64,000 nucleotides of DNA from assembly GCA_022577435.1 (NCBI GenBank), contig JAKOON010000054.1, positions 1,482,001 to 1,546,000 on the forward strand, read 5' to 3'. Positions 1 through 13,213 of this stretch are shown piece by piece. This DNA comes from Embiotoca jacksoni. Taxonomy: Eukaryota > Chordata > Actinopteri > Embiotocidae. The translations under genes were made by a program, and so were the position numbers. Each line of letters starts with the position of its first letter. Position 1 is the first letter of the stretch. The notes below the pieces were generated by a model. It saw only the letters and a program-made list of their open reading frames with translations, searched no databases and was not told the DNA's origin.

Positions 1-2234
1 ATTTCAGCCAAACTAATTGCTTCACAGCAGAAACACTTTTATCGCTCGTACACACCAAATCAGCTGACATGTAACTGCCATGAGTTCATTCATGTTGTAA
101 ATCTGTGTAAAATACAATAACACCAGCACCAATGCTAGAACACACAACCTGGCATGAATCAGACTTCCTGTAAGTCCTCTGCTCTCGTTACAGAATCTCA
201 ACCCAACTGTCTGTGATGTTTTTCATCTTTAACTTTCCTGGCTGCTCCTTTCATCTCCTTCATGTAACTCTACGTTAACTTTGCCTTTGAAAGGGAAGTC
301 GTTGATCACATGCAGAAAGTTGTGAGTGCACACCTTTACTTTCAAGCCATTTATTCTGTGTAATTGGCAGCTCAGACGCTCCTCCTCCTCCTCCTCCTCC
401 TCAACCTGCACACACTCAGACGTGATGCTGGACAGACGACTGACAGCAGAGCATGTAATACACACGTCCGTCCACTAGGGGGAAACGTATCAATGTCGTG
501 TGCTTCAGAAAAACAAAACCATGTGGTTACGGCCAGAAAAAAACCCTCCTCTGTTTATGTCATGTTCTTCTCACATCGAGACGTTTCCAGGCGTGTCAAT
601 GACACGCTTCCCTGTAATGGACCGGCGTGTGTATTACACGCTTTGCCGTGCTACTGAGCTGCAGAGAGCTGCCATTGCTGCATCAGTCTTTTGGCATCAT
701 CAGCTCTTTCTCCCACAGGTCCATATGATTGTTCCAATCTGTCCTCCAAAGCCTGATTCACTCCAGTTTTGGCAAAACAACTAAAGAGAGAGCGAGAGAG
801 AGAGAACCTGATACCTCTTAACAAAACCAAACACGGACAAAGCTTCCCAGTAAAATGACACTGAAAACAATTTGATGAAAAAAGATTAATATCTCCATTA
901 TCTCCTTCATGTTTCCTGCTGCTGTTGTTGGGTTTTAATCCGAGTGTCTCCACCAGATCTGAAAGCTTCAGCAGATAAGAACTCTCTCACACAGTCGCTG
1001 TAATCATCTGCAGCACCGACGAGCTCTCGAAGAGGAGCTCAGAGAGGCTTTTAGAAACGAAGAAAGAGGTTCAGTTGGCGCCAGAGGAAAGAGCAGCAGC
1101 AGCAGCACGTTCATAACAACGCTCGGCTGCGCTGCCGCTCTGAAAGGACCTCGTGAAAAACGTCTCATCACACTTCTTTCAATTCAGTCAGGTGAGAATT
1201 TAAGTTGACAGAGTGTGAGGCATCAGGAGAGATGATGTGAGCTGGACTGACAGAAACAAAAGCAAAGCTACAGGCAGGATGGACGTCTTTTTCTTTATTT
1301 CCCCAATTCTCTGCTCTAGAAATACGCCTGCTCGGTCCAACCATGCTTAGAAATGCATTCATAAAATATAGCAGTGTGCACGTCGCAAAGAAGAAAAACA
1401 TAAATACTATTGTGCAAAAAATGAGAGTAGTTCTATAAAGTACCTGTAACAAAGCTTTTATTGACATTTGAAGAAATCATTTATTAATATTATAAGTGTG
1501 AACATAAATTGTGGAATGTTTTATATCAAAAAGCAAAGACCTGTAATTATATAGCAGAGCATTCACAAGTTAAAAAGCCTGAGATCTCTGGTGTTGTTTT
1601 TACTGGACACTCTTGTGGGAAGTTTCCCAACTTGTTTAACAAACCTCGAGATGCACAGACGATTCAAAACGACTGTTTCTTACGTCACATGTTTTGTTAG
1701 AGATTATGAATGTTGTTGTCGACATGAAAACCAGGTCTGGTTTTTAGAGTTGTTCAGCTGAAGTTGTTGCTGCAGCAGTTTGTGAGTTCAGACTCAGCGT
1801 GGCTTGAATGTGAGTGTTTATGAATTTTTACGACTTCTTGTTACCTGGAAAGCTGTCGAGCAGCTTACTGAGCCAACTGATGAAATTCATGCTCGATGCA
1901 GAACAGAAGTAACAAACAGCTGTGATCACCCGCTGTGCTGATAAGAATAAAGTGTGCATGCAATTCCTGAGATGTGTTTCCACTGCAGCCTCTGGATGGA
2001 AGCTAACCGTCCTCGCAGCTTGGGAATGTGTATCGGTTTATTCTTGTAAATAATATGGTCGACATACAACTGAAAAATAAACAAAATAGATCTGTGAAAG
2101 TCACAGATCAAACTGCTGCTCTTGCACCTTTCCATGCAAATGCAACATAATAAGATCCCTGTCTTAATAACCTGATGCAACATTTATAATAATCACACAC
2201 AACATTCTGCGTCCCCTGTGACTCTTCCATGTAA

Positions 2235-2240
<6 letters not shown>

Positions 2241-2312
<72 letters not shown>
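2241..2312. repeat. (AC)36 microsatellite
   Basis: Uninterrupted AC dinucleotide tract of 72 bp. The long Cys-Val and Thr-His open frames across it are products of the repeat, not genes. Confidence 0.98.
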
Positions 2313-2314
<2 letters not shown>

Positions 2315-3615
2315 CTCCATCCTGCCTGTTCAGAGGGAGCAGTGATGATTCAGCCCTCCAATCAGGAGGCCGCCCCACATACCCAGCAGGTCTAACACAT
2401 CTGAGTAAAATCAGAGCAGCACAAACTGCTGACGGCACCGTGGAATATGAACGTGAGCCCTGAACATCCTCCCACACCGATGATGGACTCGGTATCTGTT
2501 CAGCAACGATCACTCGTCTGATTCGGTGCACGTGACAGAACCAACCATCGGAGCCCTGAGGGTCGGTTTGCTTTCTGAAATGAATAATGCAGCATGATGT
2601 GTCTGATGTGTTTATCAAACCGCCCTGAAAGCACAAACAAGTATTTGTAAACGTGTGTTGGAGAATCTACTGTGTGTCTGTTTCTGCGACTGATTGGACG
2701 TCTGCTCAAATATTCACAGTTCAAGTCTGTTTCCAGTTTTGATGATAAGTTGGTGTGAGAGAGAGGAAGATGGGGAGCGACTCCACACTCTGGGTCTTTG
2801 AACTCTCTACGGATGCGAGATGGCCGAGCACTTCACACATTATGTACTTTACCAACACAGAAATGATCACCTGGCAGGTGTTCCTGCAGTTTTTGGTTTA
2901 CAGCACAAACAAATAACCTCTGATCTCTGAAAGACTCGTTTTTCTTCACTCATGATTATAAACGTCTCCCAAACAAAGAAACCGACCTGGAGTGTTTCCA
3001 GCGCCGGCATCAGTGTTCAATCTGTTGATTGATTCACTGAGCTTCCTTTTTTTTTTTTCCTTCTCTGAGCTCTCGACGGTTACGGCGCGGGGAAAATTGC
3101 CTGCGAGGGATTTATGGCCTCATTTGGATGAATGTGTTTGAGAGTCGATTTACATTTTAAATGGAAACATTACCTTTCCTTTTCCCCGGATCAACCGGCT
3201 GTTTATGAGTCACTATAAACACAGACACAGTAAAGATGCCACCGTAGTGTAAAGTTTACGGCACCCACTCTGCTGCCGCTCCACCTCTACGCCTCCTCGT
3301 CCATTCGGCCTGATTCTCCCGCTGCAGGTGTCTGACTGAGTCTTAAAATACAACCGAGAAAGCAAAAGGTAAAGTTTCTGAATAGGTCGTCTCTTCTCAA
3401 CATTTATACTCACTGAGGTTCAGAAGTGATTCTTGGCCTTGAGAACAACAGTTGGAGAAAAACATCAGCCTTCGATGTCTTCACTGAGCAGCAGAGGGCG
3501 TTTACTCAGTCGTCACAGGATGTTTACATGTTTACATGTTTTCTGAGTGATGCTTACTCGCTGACCGCATCACTGTCGCGCCAATTCAAGACATTAAAAC
3601 ACCCTCCTGAGTAAT

Positions 3616-3762
3616 ATTGTGATTATGCCACAAGTTATCAACTTAATAAAATACGTAATCAAAATATATTCATATTTTGGGGCAATTTGCTCTTAACATA
3701 TTAAAAGTTGTTGTTAGTACCATCTCCGTTTCCATGGCAATACATGTGGTAGGACTAACAAC
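3616..3762 (+). repeat. Dispersed repeat copy 1, carries RFX-like motif
   Basis: This stretch aligns by eye over about 145 bp with 24650-24795 in the same orientation, at roughly 70-75 percent identity. The best shared block is around CCGTTTCCATGGCAATACATG. The conserved centre, GTTTCCATGGCAAT at 3728-3741, matches the RFX X-box GTTGCCATGGCAAC at 12 of 14 positions. The family name is unknown to me; no terminal repeats or coding capacity were seen. Confidence 0.7.
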
Positions 3763-6001
3763 TGGAAAACATCAGTAGACTCTTATGTAATCAATGCAAT
3801 GTTTACTCCTCCAGGAAGTAGTCCGAGCCTTCGTAACGACCGAGCAACAGAGACGATTTCTAGGCCGTCTAATCCTAAAATGCAAAAGTCATAAAAAATG
3901 AATGTAAAAAAAAATAGATGCAATCATTTCCACAATTCACATGTTTCAATCTAACGAAATATTATGCTGCAATTCAAATTTTGGAGATGGCAGTGATATT
4001 TTCTAATAATCCGCACGGTGGGTGGTCGTGCTGATTTGAGCACATTTCAATCAGATTTCTTGGCTGGAAATACGAAGTGTATAACAAAATACATTTAAGA
4101 TATGAAAGGAAACAAAGGAGTGAGAGATTCAACAGTTGTCTCGGCCTGATTCCTGATGTCTTTACACCTAAAATCCAACCAGCACTTCGAGGATCAAAAA
4201 TGAACTGAAACACACTAATTGGTTTGCTTTTAATCGTGCAAATAAATGCAGTTCTGCCTGTTCATATTTCCATGATTTGTTCTTTTAAAAGTCCAAAGTC
4301 TCAAAATACTAAGCCCAGTTTCAAGGCCTAAATTGCTGGAGTTCAGTTTTATCTCGATGTTAAGACCCATCAGTTCCTCGCTTGCTTGAGAATCCCTCCA
4401 CCCACCTCCTCCTCACTAGATTAAAGAAAGTTCACGCTGAAGGCAAAGATGAGTGTCTTCCTCTCTCACTTTCTTTGGTGCAGAAGTCGTTCTCTCTCTT
4501 TAAGAGTATTTCAGTCCACATGTAGATATGTTGTCAGAAGCAGTCCTTCTTAAAGCTCTTTTTGGGTTCTTAAAATATGAGAAGTTCACTTCATGCTTCG
4601 AGAAATAAAATCCCTCGCATGACCTCTTTATTTCTGACTGTTCTTCAGATAATAGCATGTTTATTTTTTTGTATCAACATTAAGCATTTCAAAACTGATA
4701 AATATGCTGAAGGCTCTCATATATTCAGAGTCACAACTTGAACTGCATTCTGTCTCTGCTCTTCGGTCTTGATTGCTGGAATGGCTGACCAACATGAGAG
4801 TAAACAAACCACTGATCCTGGTTCACAGCTCGTCTCCACATCCTGTACCAACACTGTGACGTCTCCTCTCAGCTTTACACAACCCATTCTCTCCGTATCG
4901 GTGCTGCAACCGTCGCTGTTTCTACAGTTCCTTCCTCTACACTTACAGCCATGAGCCACTGCTCCTCTGGGACGTATCATCGATGCACTGAAGAATTGTC
5001 ACATGTTCCTCTGGTGCAACCAGCAGCCCGCTGGTTTCCCTTCATCCCGAGGAGAAGGTCATGCTGGCTGCAGGAGATGTGAAACACGTCACCCAGTTCC
5101 ATTCGGTTCCATCCAGACTCAGATCTTATTAGCAGGTGACTCTGCTCGTCAGGTTTGGCCGTTTGAAATGTAGCTTCACAGAAGGTCAGGTAGACACAGA
5201 GTCATTCACGAGCCACTTTTCTGTCCAGTCGTTCCCCCTCAAATTACTGGACTTATAACCGAGGCAGCATTCAGTTGTTTTCCCACTCTGTGCTCTCCAC
5301 ACCGACCTGCTGCTCATCTCCTCCACCTCCACCTGCATTAGCAAAATGTTGTTTTCTTTGTTTGTAATATGTGCTCGTTGCTCGCCCGGGTGGTTTGTGA
5401 TCGCAGGACCTGTCTGTGTCATGCTTGCTCAGATCGTCCCAGAGCATCACTGAACTCGCTGCCTAACTCAACGCATGTCTCTCTGTAATAAACGTTTGAA
5501 TCTGACGCAGTGTCTGGACTCAACTAGGGTAGAAAGAAAGAGGAAAGGCCTGATAATATGATACAACAAACATCTTATTCACCAGTTCTGGATGTTTTAT
5601 AAGAGAGAAAAACAAGAATAAAAACTCAAACGTGTATAGAACAAAGCAACTAAGGCTGAAGAGTTGATTGTGTGATGATCCATTCATTAGGTGTTAATCT
5701 ACTGAATTTCAATGTCTGTAAAGGAGTTCAAATATATCCCAAAAGCTACAGAAAATGATATGTAAATGACCTGTAGAAAAATAATCGTATTTCTCATTAT
5801 AAATACACTGGAGTTCATACAATTAAAATACAGCAATGGAAGAGCCAGTGTTCATTGGAGACATGCCAACAAGGGTGTGTGCTTAAATTGTCTGTTCACC
5901 TCTTTGTAATATTTGTTTACAGAATCTGCACAGAATCATTATCAGAGAAACACAACCAGACAGAGAGAGTGTGCAATTAAATTGATTCCAGTAAAGTGCA
6001 T

Positions 6002-6003
<2 letters not shown>

Positions 6004-6052
<49 letters not shown>

Positions 6053-6067
6053 GTGTGTGTGTGTGTG

Positions 6068-6101
<34 letters not shown>
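6004..6101. repeat. (GT)n microsatellite with TTG interruptions
   Basis: GT tract of about 98 bp, broken twice by an extra T near 6050 and 6069. A CA tract follows 335 bp downstream (6436-6489), so the two tracts are in opposite sense. Confidence 0.97.
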
Positions 6102-6103
<2 letters not shown>

Positions 6104-6432
6104 CAGCACTGATCTGTGGTCAGTGGGAAAGTTGGGGAGTGGCAGGATGCCGTGAGAACCGGAGGTTACGTTGTGATGTCAGGAGTGAAGTGTGGCGGTC
6201 AGTAAGTGTGCTTCGGGCTCTGAGTCATGTTTTCTGGATGCACAGGTACAGTACGTGTTGGAGCAAAAATATCACCTCTCAGTCCAAAATGTTTATATTC
6301 TAATTTTTAATGTCATTATTTACAGCTGAGGTTAACACGGAGCTTTGAAATGGTAGATTAAGGTTGACGTGTGCGTGTAGTAGTGTATCGTACCTGCCTG
6401 GAATGAGATTCAAAGGTCAGTTTGGCTCACAT

Positions 6433-6435
<3 letters not shown>

Positions 6436-6489
<54 letters not shown>
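6436..6489. repeat. (AC)27 microsatellite
   Basis: Pure AC tract of 54 bp, complementary in sense to the GT tract at 6004-6101. Confidence 0.97.
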
Positions 6490-6491
<2 letters not shown>

Positions 6492-6883
6492 CAACAGTGA
6501 GATAGTTTAGGTCAGATCCGCCCCACTGATGTCCATCACTCCTCCTGTCTGGTTGTGATTCTGTTGAATCCTCAGACTGAACAAACCCTTCGTTTTTTGT
6601 CTCAACACTGAAATGCCTCCAGTATCTTCCGAACCCAGTCAACCTCTGCACAAACACAACAGACTACGTAGCGTCTCACAACAATGCTGGTTACAATCTG
6701 AAACCAACACTGGACTGTACTACAGCTCCATTAACGCCAGCAGTATTTTACCTTCCCACCGATGCAAACACTGCATGCTTCGTTTTATGAGACAATACAA
6801 ATCTCACTCCGTTCAGCCAGGGCTCCGAGCTGCGCTGAAATCCGTGGGAACATCTCTCTAATTGCACATTAACATAAACTTAC

Positions 6884-6941
6884 CCGCCGAGACTCGAGGG
6901 ACGCCGAGACAGCCGAGGACGAGCAGGACAATTATCTCCAT
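6884..6941 (-). CDS. First coding exon (signal peptide) of an unidentified secreted or membrane protein
   Basis: Read on the minus strand, an ATG at 6941 opens a frame beginning MEIIVLLVLGCLGVPRVSA followed by G. This has the shape of a cleavable signal peptide: a hydrophobic core of leucine, isoleucine and valine, then a small-residue cleavage site (V-S-A). The exon ends after one base of the next codon at a consensus donor, G|GTAAGT (GT at 6883-6882). A phase-1 intron directly after the signal peptide is typical of secreted and type I membrane proteins. An in-frame ATG at 7040 would add 33 residues without signal-peptide character, so I prefer 6941. CpG-rich sequence lies directly upstream, as expected for a promoter. 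The protein could not be identified: the exon carries only the leader and no second exon was found to the left. Its role stays open. Confidence 0.55.
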
Positions 6942-7340
6942 GTTTCTAACGCTCGGACGACGTGCGGTCCCATTGACTCCGGCCGGGGGGGCTGCGCGAA
7001 CCGCCGGACCGGGGAGCTGTGTTGTGGTGCTGCTCGGCATTCACGTCAGTTCATGCGTATCGTCTCGACTGGAAAAAGGGACAACGGCGGTCTGTCAGAG
7101 GCTTTTTCAGCACCTCGGACAGCGCTCCGGAAACACCCTCAGCAGCGTCGGCTGTCCGCGAGCCGCCGGCGACCAGCGAGCAGCAGCCGGCCACTGAGCA
7201 GCATTCCCGGCTGGTGTCGAGCCTTGCGTCGTCGGTGCTCCGACTGAGCTCCGAAGCCCTCCCCGATCTGCTGCCGCTGCTGGTGATGCTGGAGGTGGTG
7301 CAGACACAGTGGGACGTGCTGGCTTTGTGTACGAGCGCGT
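6942..7340 (-). promoter_or_regulatory. CpG-rich promoter region of the signal-peptide gene
   Basis: CG dinucleotides are dense here compared with the flanks (for example GACGACGTGCGG near 6956 and CCGCCGGACCGGGG near 7001). The stretch sits directly upstream of the minus-strand signal-peptide exon. No TATA box was evident. The several overlapping open frames on both strands across it are best explained by high GC and scarce stop codons, not by coding sequence. Confidence 0.5.
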
Positions 7341-8024
7341 GGACTGTCCCTGCCTGCCACACTGACTCCGGAAGAAAACCTGGCTGTCACATTCATGAAA
7401 TGAAAGTCTTCAAATGTAAAAAATAAAATACTTTGAGGATGTTCTGACCCCCCACTGTTCGCTAATGTTCAGTCGTTATGGCCTCCAACATTTCCCATCC
7501 TCTCCATCCCACATATTTCACACTAGAAAAAGGCCTACCATCCAACACGTCTCCGCTCTCAGACTTCTTCCAGCCTCCAGCAGCAGGAACAAACAGCGCG
7601 GGACGAGCAGAGCTGATCAGCCTGTCACCAGAGAGAAGCGCCTCTCCTCTCCTCTCCTTCCTCTCCTTCCTCTCCCTCATCCTCCCGCTTCACTCACTTG
7701 CCCACTCGGTGAGCCAGTAGCTCTCAGAATTATTGCTGCCCACTCATGGATTAAATATGCATACACTTTCCCACGCAAACAGACGAAGTCTCTGCTGAGC
7801 TGCTTTCAACCGTTTTTTTTTTCTTTCTTCTTTTCCATTTTAAAAATAAACACGTGCCTCTTGACTTTGCCACTGAGTTGACACCCCCCGCTCCCCTCCT
7901 TCCACCACCCTTTTTGCTCAGATTGTTTCAGAAGCGAGTACAGAAGTGGATAAAGTCCGAAATATACAGTACCTGATGGTGTCCCTGCAGCGCGCTGTGG
8001 ATTTGAAGCTCCCCCTGTTAGTTT

Positions 8025-8057
<33 letters not shown>

Positions 8058-9615
8058 TCTGTGGGGGAGTGTCAGTCAGGAGACCGGTACTGTCCCCTAG
8101 CTGTGTCCCCGAGAAATGTTTCCCTCACCCCGCTGTGCACCTCGATTCTTAGCCCGCCGCCTCTGACGTGCTTCAGAGGAACCGTGTTGTTGGCGTTGGA
8201 GGGCTTATTGTGCTGTTGTTATGCACGCTTCACTCTCGTAAGGCTCTCTCCCCCGAACTGTGAGAGTGAGAGTGTGTGTGTGAGAGTGAGAGAGAGTTTG
8301 TAAGGAGGAAATAAAGCCTCGCTCGTCCAGACTATAATGTGCTATGGTGGAGGAAGGGTTCATATTATTGAGTTTAAGAACCAGAGCCAGTCTCTAAAAT
8401 TACTCCCAAGTAAAAATATGTTAATTAAAGCAGGTACAATTTATATTTTTATAATCAAATGACAACATGGAAGCTGCTTGTATTGATGAACCGACAGAGA
8501 AACATCTCACACTCAGTTCTTGTTGTTTTAGTTCACTCTCTGCTCACTCACATTATTGTGTTGACCTTTGACCCCTCACTGACCATGTGGGGCAGCTGGA
8601 ACCAACAGAAATGAATCCGCCTGTCTGTGTTTCAAACCTTTATACAGAAAATTACCCTCAAATCAACACACATGATACACAAAATAGATTTAGAATAAAA
8701 AAAAAAAAAAAAAAGCAATAGGGAGTCTGAAAACAACAGTAGCACTGTAGCGAAGGGTCGACATTTAGTACAGCGCCACCTGGAGTTTTGGTGTACATAC
8801 TGCTGTGTGGTCCATGACCTCCGTATGAACATGGCTGTATAATACCGTTTCTGTCCACACAAGATCGCTGATTTTAAAGAATAGCGCTAAAAATCAACTT
8901 CTTAGCATTTAGCAGCTGAAGAGTTCGATCGAAGACTAAAAACGAGCGAGTTTATCAGGTGTTAGGCGACCTGAGTGAATGCTAGCGCTGCTTTGTAGCT
9001 GCTGCTGCATGAGAAAATAAACTTTTATGAAATTCACCATATCAGCTTCTATAAAACATCTTTATTATTGACTTAAAACTGCTTTTCCAATGCAAAAGCA
9101 GTTTTCTAGCATCCACATTGTGAATTGTACACTTTATTTTTGTGTTACTTTTATTTATAACGTGTGCAACATATTTAACTTACGTCACATATCTAACGCG
9201 AGTTACTGTCATTTCCTGACTGATGATCTCAGAAAATGTGCAGCAGAATAAGACGAGCAAACACGAGGCAAATTCACTGAATGAATTTTTGATTTAAGTT
9301 TGAAGTCCAGCAGCGCGCAGACGTCCCACTGAACTGTCAACAGTTTCCACGCTGGTGGGGACTCGGAGCGATCCCTCAAACTCCTGGGCCAACACAACGT
9401 CAACGGTCTTTAAATCCAGCTCTCAAACACATAAAGGACTCAGTCCAAGCGAGGAATTTGCTTCTGGAAATTGGCCTCACTGATACCTTACAGTCTTTGA
9501 CATTAAACGCAGATCAATCAGAAAATCAGCAATAAATCTGATGTCTTTGTGGAAATTCGAGTTCATCTGTGTTCCTGTGAGTGCAGGGAGACGTTGGTTA
9601 TGTCAGTGTGTGTGT

Positions 9616-9617
<2 letters not shown>

Positions 9618-9682
<65 letters not shown>
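9618..9682. repeat. (GT)n microsatellite
   Basis: Pure GT tract of 65 bp, preceded by imperfect GT from 9606. Confidence 0.97.
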
Positions 9683-9683
<1 letters not shown>

Positions 9684-12600
9684 TTTGGTCAGGGGAAAGG
9701 ATTTGTAAGGTCTCTGTAATCATTTTCCAAAGGGGGGAGCGAGGGGCCATGAAGTGGAACATTAGTCTAAAGTTATGGAGGTGACGCTCAGCTTCTTCAG
9801 CTCTTTGAAGTGTCCCATCTGCTAACGCTGATTTTAGGAGGCTCTGACGGCTGCTTATATAATGAGAGAACGGCCCGGTCACACCAGCCGGGTCGCCGAG
9901 CGCTGAGAGGAAAGTGTGGGAAGTCATTGGGTGATGCATGTTTGGTATCTGTCTGTTAACAAGCATTAAGCATGTTCAGCTTGGAAAGATTTTTCACTCC
10001 TGAGTAAAAGATACAAAATATTCTCACACCAGAGCTCCGTAAATTTGAGTCATTATGAGTTATTTTTGTTGTAGATTAATCAGGAAAATGTTTATTTCAT
10101 CTATTTGAAAATAGATTCACAACACTATAAAAAAGTGCAAAGAAGCCTGAACACTTTCTGAAGCGACTGTAAATGTGCTGGAATCTGCAGCCTGCAAAAC
10201 ACTTGAGACATGTGCGTGTTGAATTATATAAATAGCCCAAATGCCCAGACAAAATAAAAGGACATAACTTCAGTGTTGTCAGTCCACAGAGACGTCTGCA
10301 GCACGGAAACAGAAGCATTTCTAATCCTCAGTTTGTTTATATTCCTCCCTTCATCGCTCACAGAGAAGAACAGATGAAGAAGCTGGAATGTAAACTAATA
10401 AAACATCATGAAGGAAAGACGTCGAGACAGATGGGTCATTTTCGATTGACAGCTATTGATGAAAGATATTTGAGGAAAAAATGCTGATGTGGATGTAAAA
10501 CTGTAAAGTGTTCCCATCATGATACCTCAGTACGAGCTGCTGGACACGTCTCTGAATAAAAGCATCTTGGATAAATTGCTCAGTCCAGTCAGCAAGTAAT
10601 CTTAATCCATATATTAATTTTTTTAGGTGATATAAAGTACATAATCCGATGTATACTGCAGAGCGGGATATTAGTCCATGGTTGTTTGAGACAATTCCTA
10701 CATTTTGCTGCGCATTTAATTTGAATTTGCTGATGCATGAAGTTCCATCATTATCTCTTTTAGTCACAAAGTAAGAACTCCATCTGACCGAGCATTACAG
10801 CCACGGAGGATTAGAAAACAGTCAAGACTCCAAAACAGTTGCTAAAATCCACAACCTGATTTTGCATTTTCTTTTCTTTAAACACAGAATAAAACAGGAA
10901 GTAGGACACCCCGCCATGAATATTTTACACGCACCGATATTTCCTGTTGGAGCTTACCGCCACTTTTCTGCCTTTCAGAATGATTTTGGATTATGAGCTC
11001 TGGCAGGTCGCTCAGAGGTGAGGACCAGGACCAAGACTGAATGTTTTTTTTTTTTTTTTTTCGGGATTGCTGTGGGCTGGAAGCAGGGACGGAGGGAGAA
11101 GCAGGGGAGGGACGGCGGCCTTTGTTCCTGTTTCAGCTTGATAGGATTGGGACTGTGGCCCAGGGAGAGGAGATACAACAAAGACTGAGCTGTGACAGCA
11201 GGGGAAGGTACGATTAAACCTGGGAGGGGAAGAGAAAAATGATAATTCAGACATGGAAAAGGTTCAAAAAACTTCTCCACTTTCTCTCTTTTTTTTTTGG
11301 CCTTAATTTGAACATTTTGATTGACAGCCACTGTTGACACCTCGGGAGGCGCGGACGCGTTGGTTCTGCCGACACGTGGAGCCGGAGATGATGGAGTTTC
11401 TGCTCATAATCCCATTACAGCGCTGCAGATTCAGACTTCATCTGTAGCTTTGTGTGGAGACATGCTCCCGTCTGAAAACGGAGTAAATCTGACCTGGCAG
11501 CAGCTCACCGACTCAAAGCTTCTTATGGCAGAAGACGGAAGAAGCTTTTAAACTGAATGAAAATTAAACTAAATGAATTTCGCAAAAAGTGAAGCCAAAT
11601 CTGACGGCCAAAAATAAACTGGAGGCACTTTACACTTTGTTTGTTGCTTTAGTGAGTTTGGCTGTTTGATGAAAGGGCAATTTATCTGTCGGCATGCTTT
11701 GTTGAGATGTGAGGAACCACGTGGCTGTTGGGTTGTACAAAAGTAGAAGCTGGCAGCGTCAGATCGAGGTTCAGTTTGTCTGCTTTTTCTTATTTCTGAC
11801 GGCAGATATCAAGTGGTTTGGCTGCATTTATTGGTTGTGTGTGTGTGTGTGATTGTTCAGATGACCATTGGTGGTGGTGGAGGTGGTGGAGGTGGAGGTG
11901 GGGGGGATGGATCAAACCCAGGAGTTTGATCATGTGAAAACAAAAGTGAGCGGTTACTGTTTTAAAGTTACGGACTTAATGTTTTATGTAGCTTAAAGTT
12001 AAATTTTTACCAATGCCTTAACACTGTCTGAACCAGCTCTTCACTATTGTTACCATGACAACAAAGGTCTGGAACACCTGTCGCTGTTACTGTCCAACGG
12101 TCATACTGAACCTACTGGCCCATATCATGAGGAACAGATGATGGATGTCTGACAACATGTGAAAGTGGGTCGACTACCTTCACACACTGCGGCTGTGTTG
12201 TAGAGATTCAAGGAAACTGAGTCACCGTGAGCTTCCTGCAACTTTACAAATATACAAGATTATTACAAGAATCATTTCAAACATCTGTTTTCAAGTTGGA
12301 CTGAAAATAAACACTTAAAACTTTGCTAAATGCTTGATGGATGAATCCATCCTGGGATACTTGGAGAACATATTTCATGTGAACAGTATTTGTCTGAAAC
12401 TAGTTATACTCCTTTTTACTGCGACTCCTCATTTCTTCAAAACCACAAACGATTAGAGATTTGTTATTTAAATATTTTAATGATGAAGTTATTTTTCGGT
12501 TGTAGCTGACAGTAAACTGTACATGCTGATATCATCGTGCTGTGTTTCGGTCCTGTCAGTGCATACGTAGGGCTCATTAGTGTGCATGCACTTGCTGTTA

Positions 12601-13192
12601 CAGTTACGTTATATAGTGTATAATGTATTAAGTGCTTTCCTGCACTGGCTGCTGGCTGAACGAGGGTGAAGGCCAGAAGACCATAAATCCCGGAGGCTGG
12701 AGGCAGACCTGTCTTCTCTCTTAAACAAGGAGATCCAACTCTCTGTGGACGGATAGAAGAAGTCGGGTTATGGACACAACTACAGTCATCAGCTGCCTCT
12801 TTCCCTCCTTCTGTCTCCACCTTTATTTCCTCTGTGTTTGAATGACTCTGAATCACAGCTTCATTAAACTCTCTCTCTCTCTCTGACCAGAGGAACTTCT
12901 TATCGCTCTGGCTTCTGTTTGGGTTTCGTCTTCTTTCAGTTCCTCTTTATTCTTTTTTTTTAATTATCTTTAAATGCTGGCTCTTCATTTTCCAGCCTGT
13001 CTTCAGTTTTTGTTTTGTCTTCTTTTTGTAGATGGCTTCCTGATACCATCTCGCAGACTTTAAGTGTTAGTCCATATGAGACGGTGAGATTTAGAGCAGG
13101 TCTGTGGGTCAGGGCTATTCATGGAGGCAATCACGGCATCCGCCCAAATAATGACCGCCATGAATCACCCTGTGAATGAGACAGTCGTCGGA

Positions 13193-13213
13193 TTCAGCAC
13201 CACAGTCAGCACT
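13193..13213 (+). promoter_or_regulatory. RE1/NRSE-like site (possible REST binding)
   Basis: TTCAGCACCACAGTCAGCACT matches the published RE1 consensus TTCAGCACCACGGACAGCGCC at 17 of 21 positions. The left half site is perfect. The right half has GTCAG in place of GACAG, which should weaken binding. REST represses neuronal genes outside neurons. This is a single motif match, so function is inference. Confidence 0.3.

Larger units (their letters stand above)
1..6883 (-). other. Probable first intron of the leftward signal-peptide gene
   Basis: No coding exon could be recognised on either strand. If the signal-peptide exon at 6884-6941 is real, this stretch is its first intron and continues beyond the left edge. 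It holds a CA tract (2241-2312), one copy of a dispersed repeat with an RFX-like motif (3616-3762), a TG tract (6004-6101) and a CA tract (6436-6489). A CTCF-like core with 12 of 14 matches starts at 472. Short open frames, such as a cysteine-rich one at 4717-4980 (minus), lack convincing splice sites or a known domain. Confidence 0.4.

Noticed and set aside
2193..2636. Open frames with long Cys-Val or Thr-His runs, here and at every CA/TG tract
   Set aside because: They are translations of dinucleotide repeats.
4717..4980. Cysteine-rich minus-strand frame considered as a downstream exon of the signal-peptide gene
   Set aside because: No polypyrimidine tract and acceptor in the right phase, and no recognisable cysteine pattern.
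7019..7426. Overlapping open frames of 100-135 residues on both strands
   Set aside because: They lie in CpG-rich promoter-like DNA where stops are rare; no domain or splice pattern supports them.
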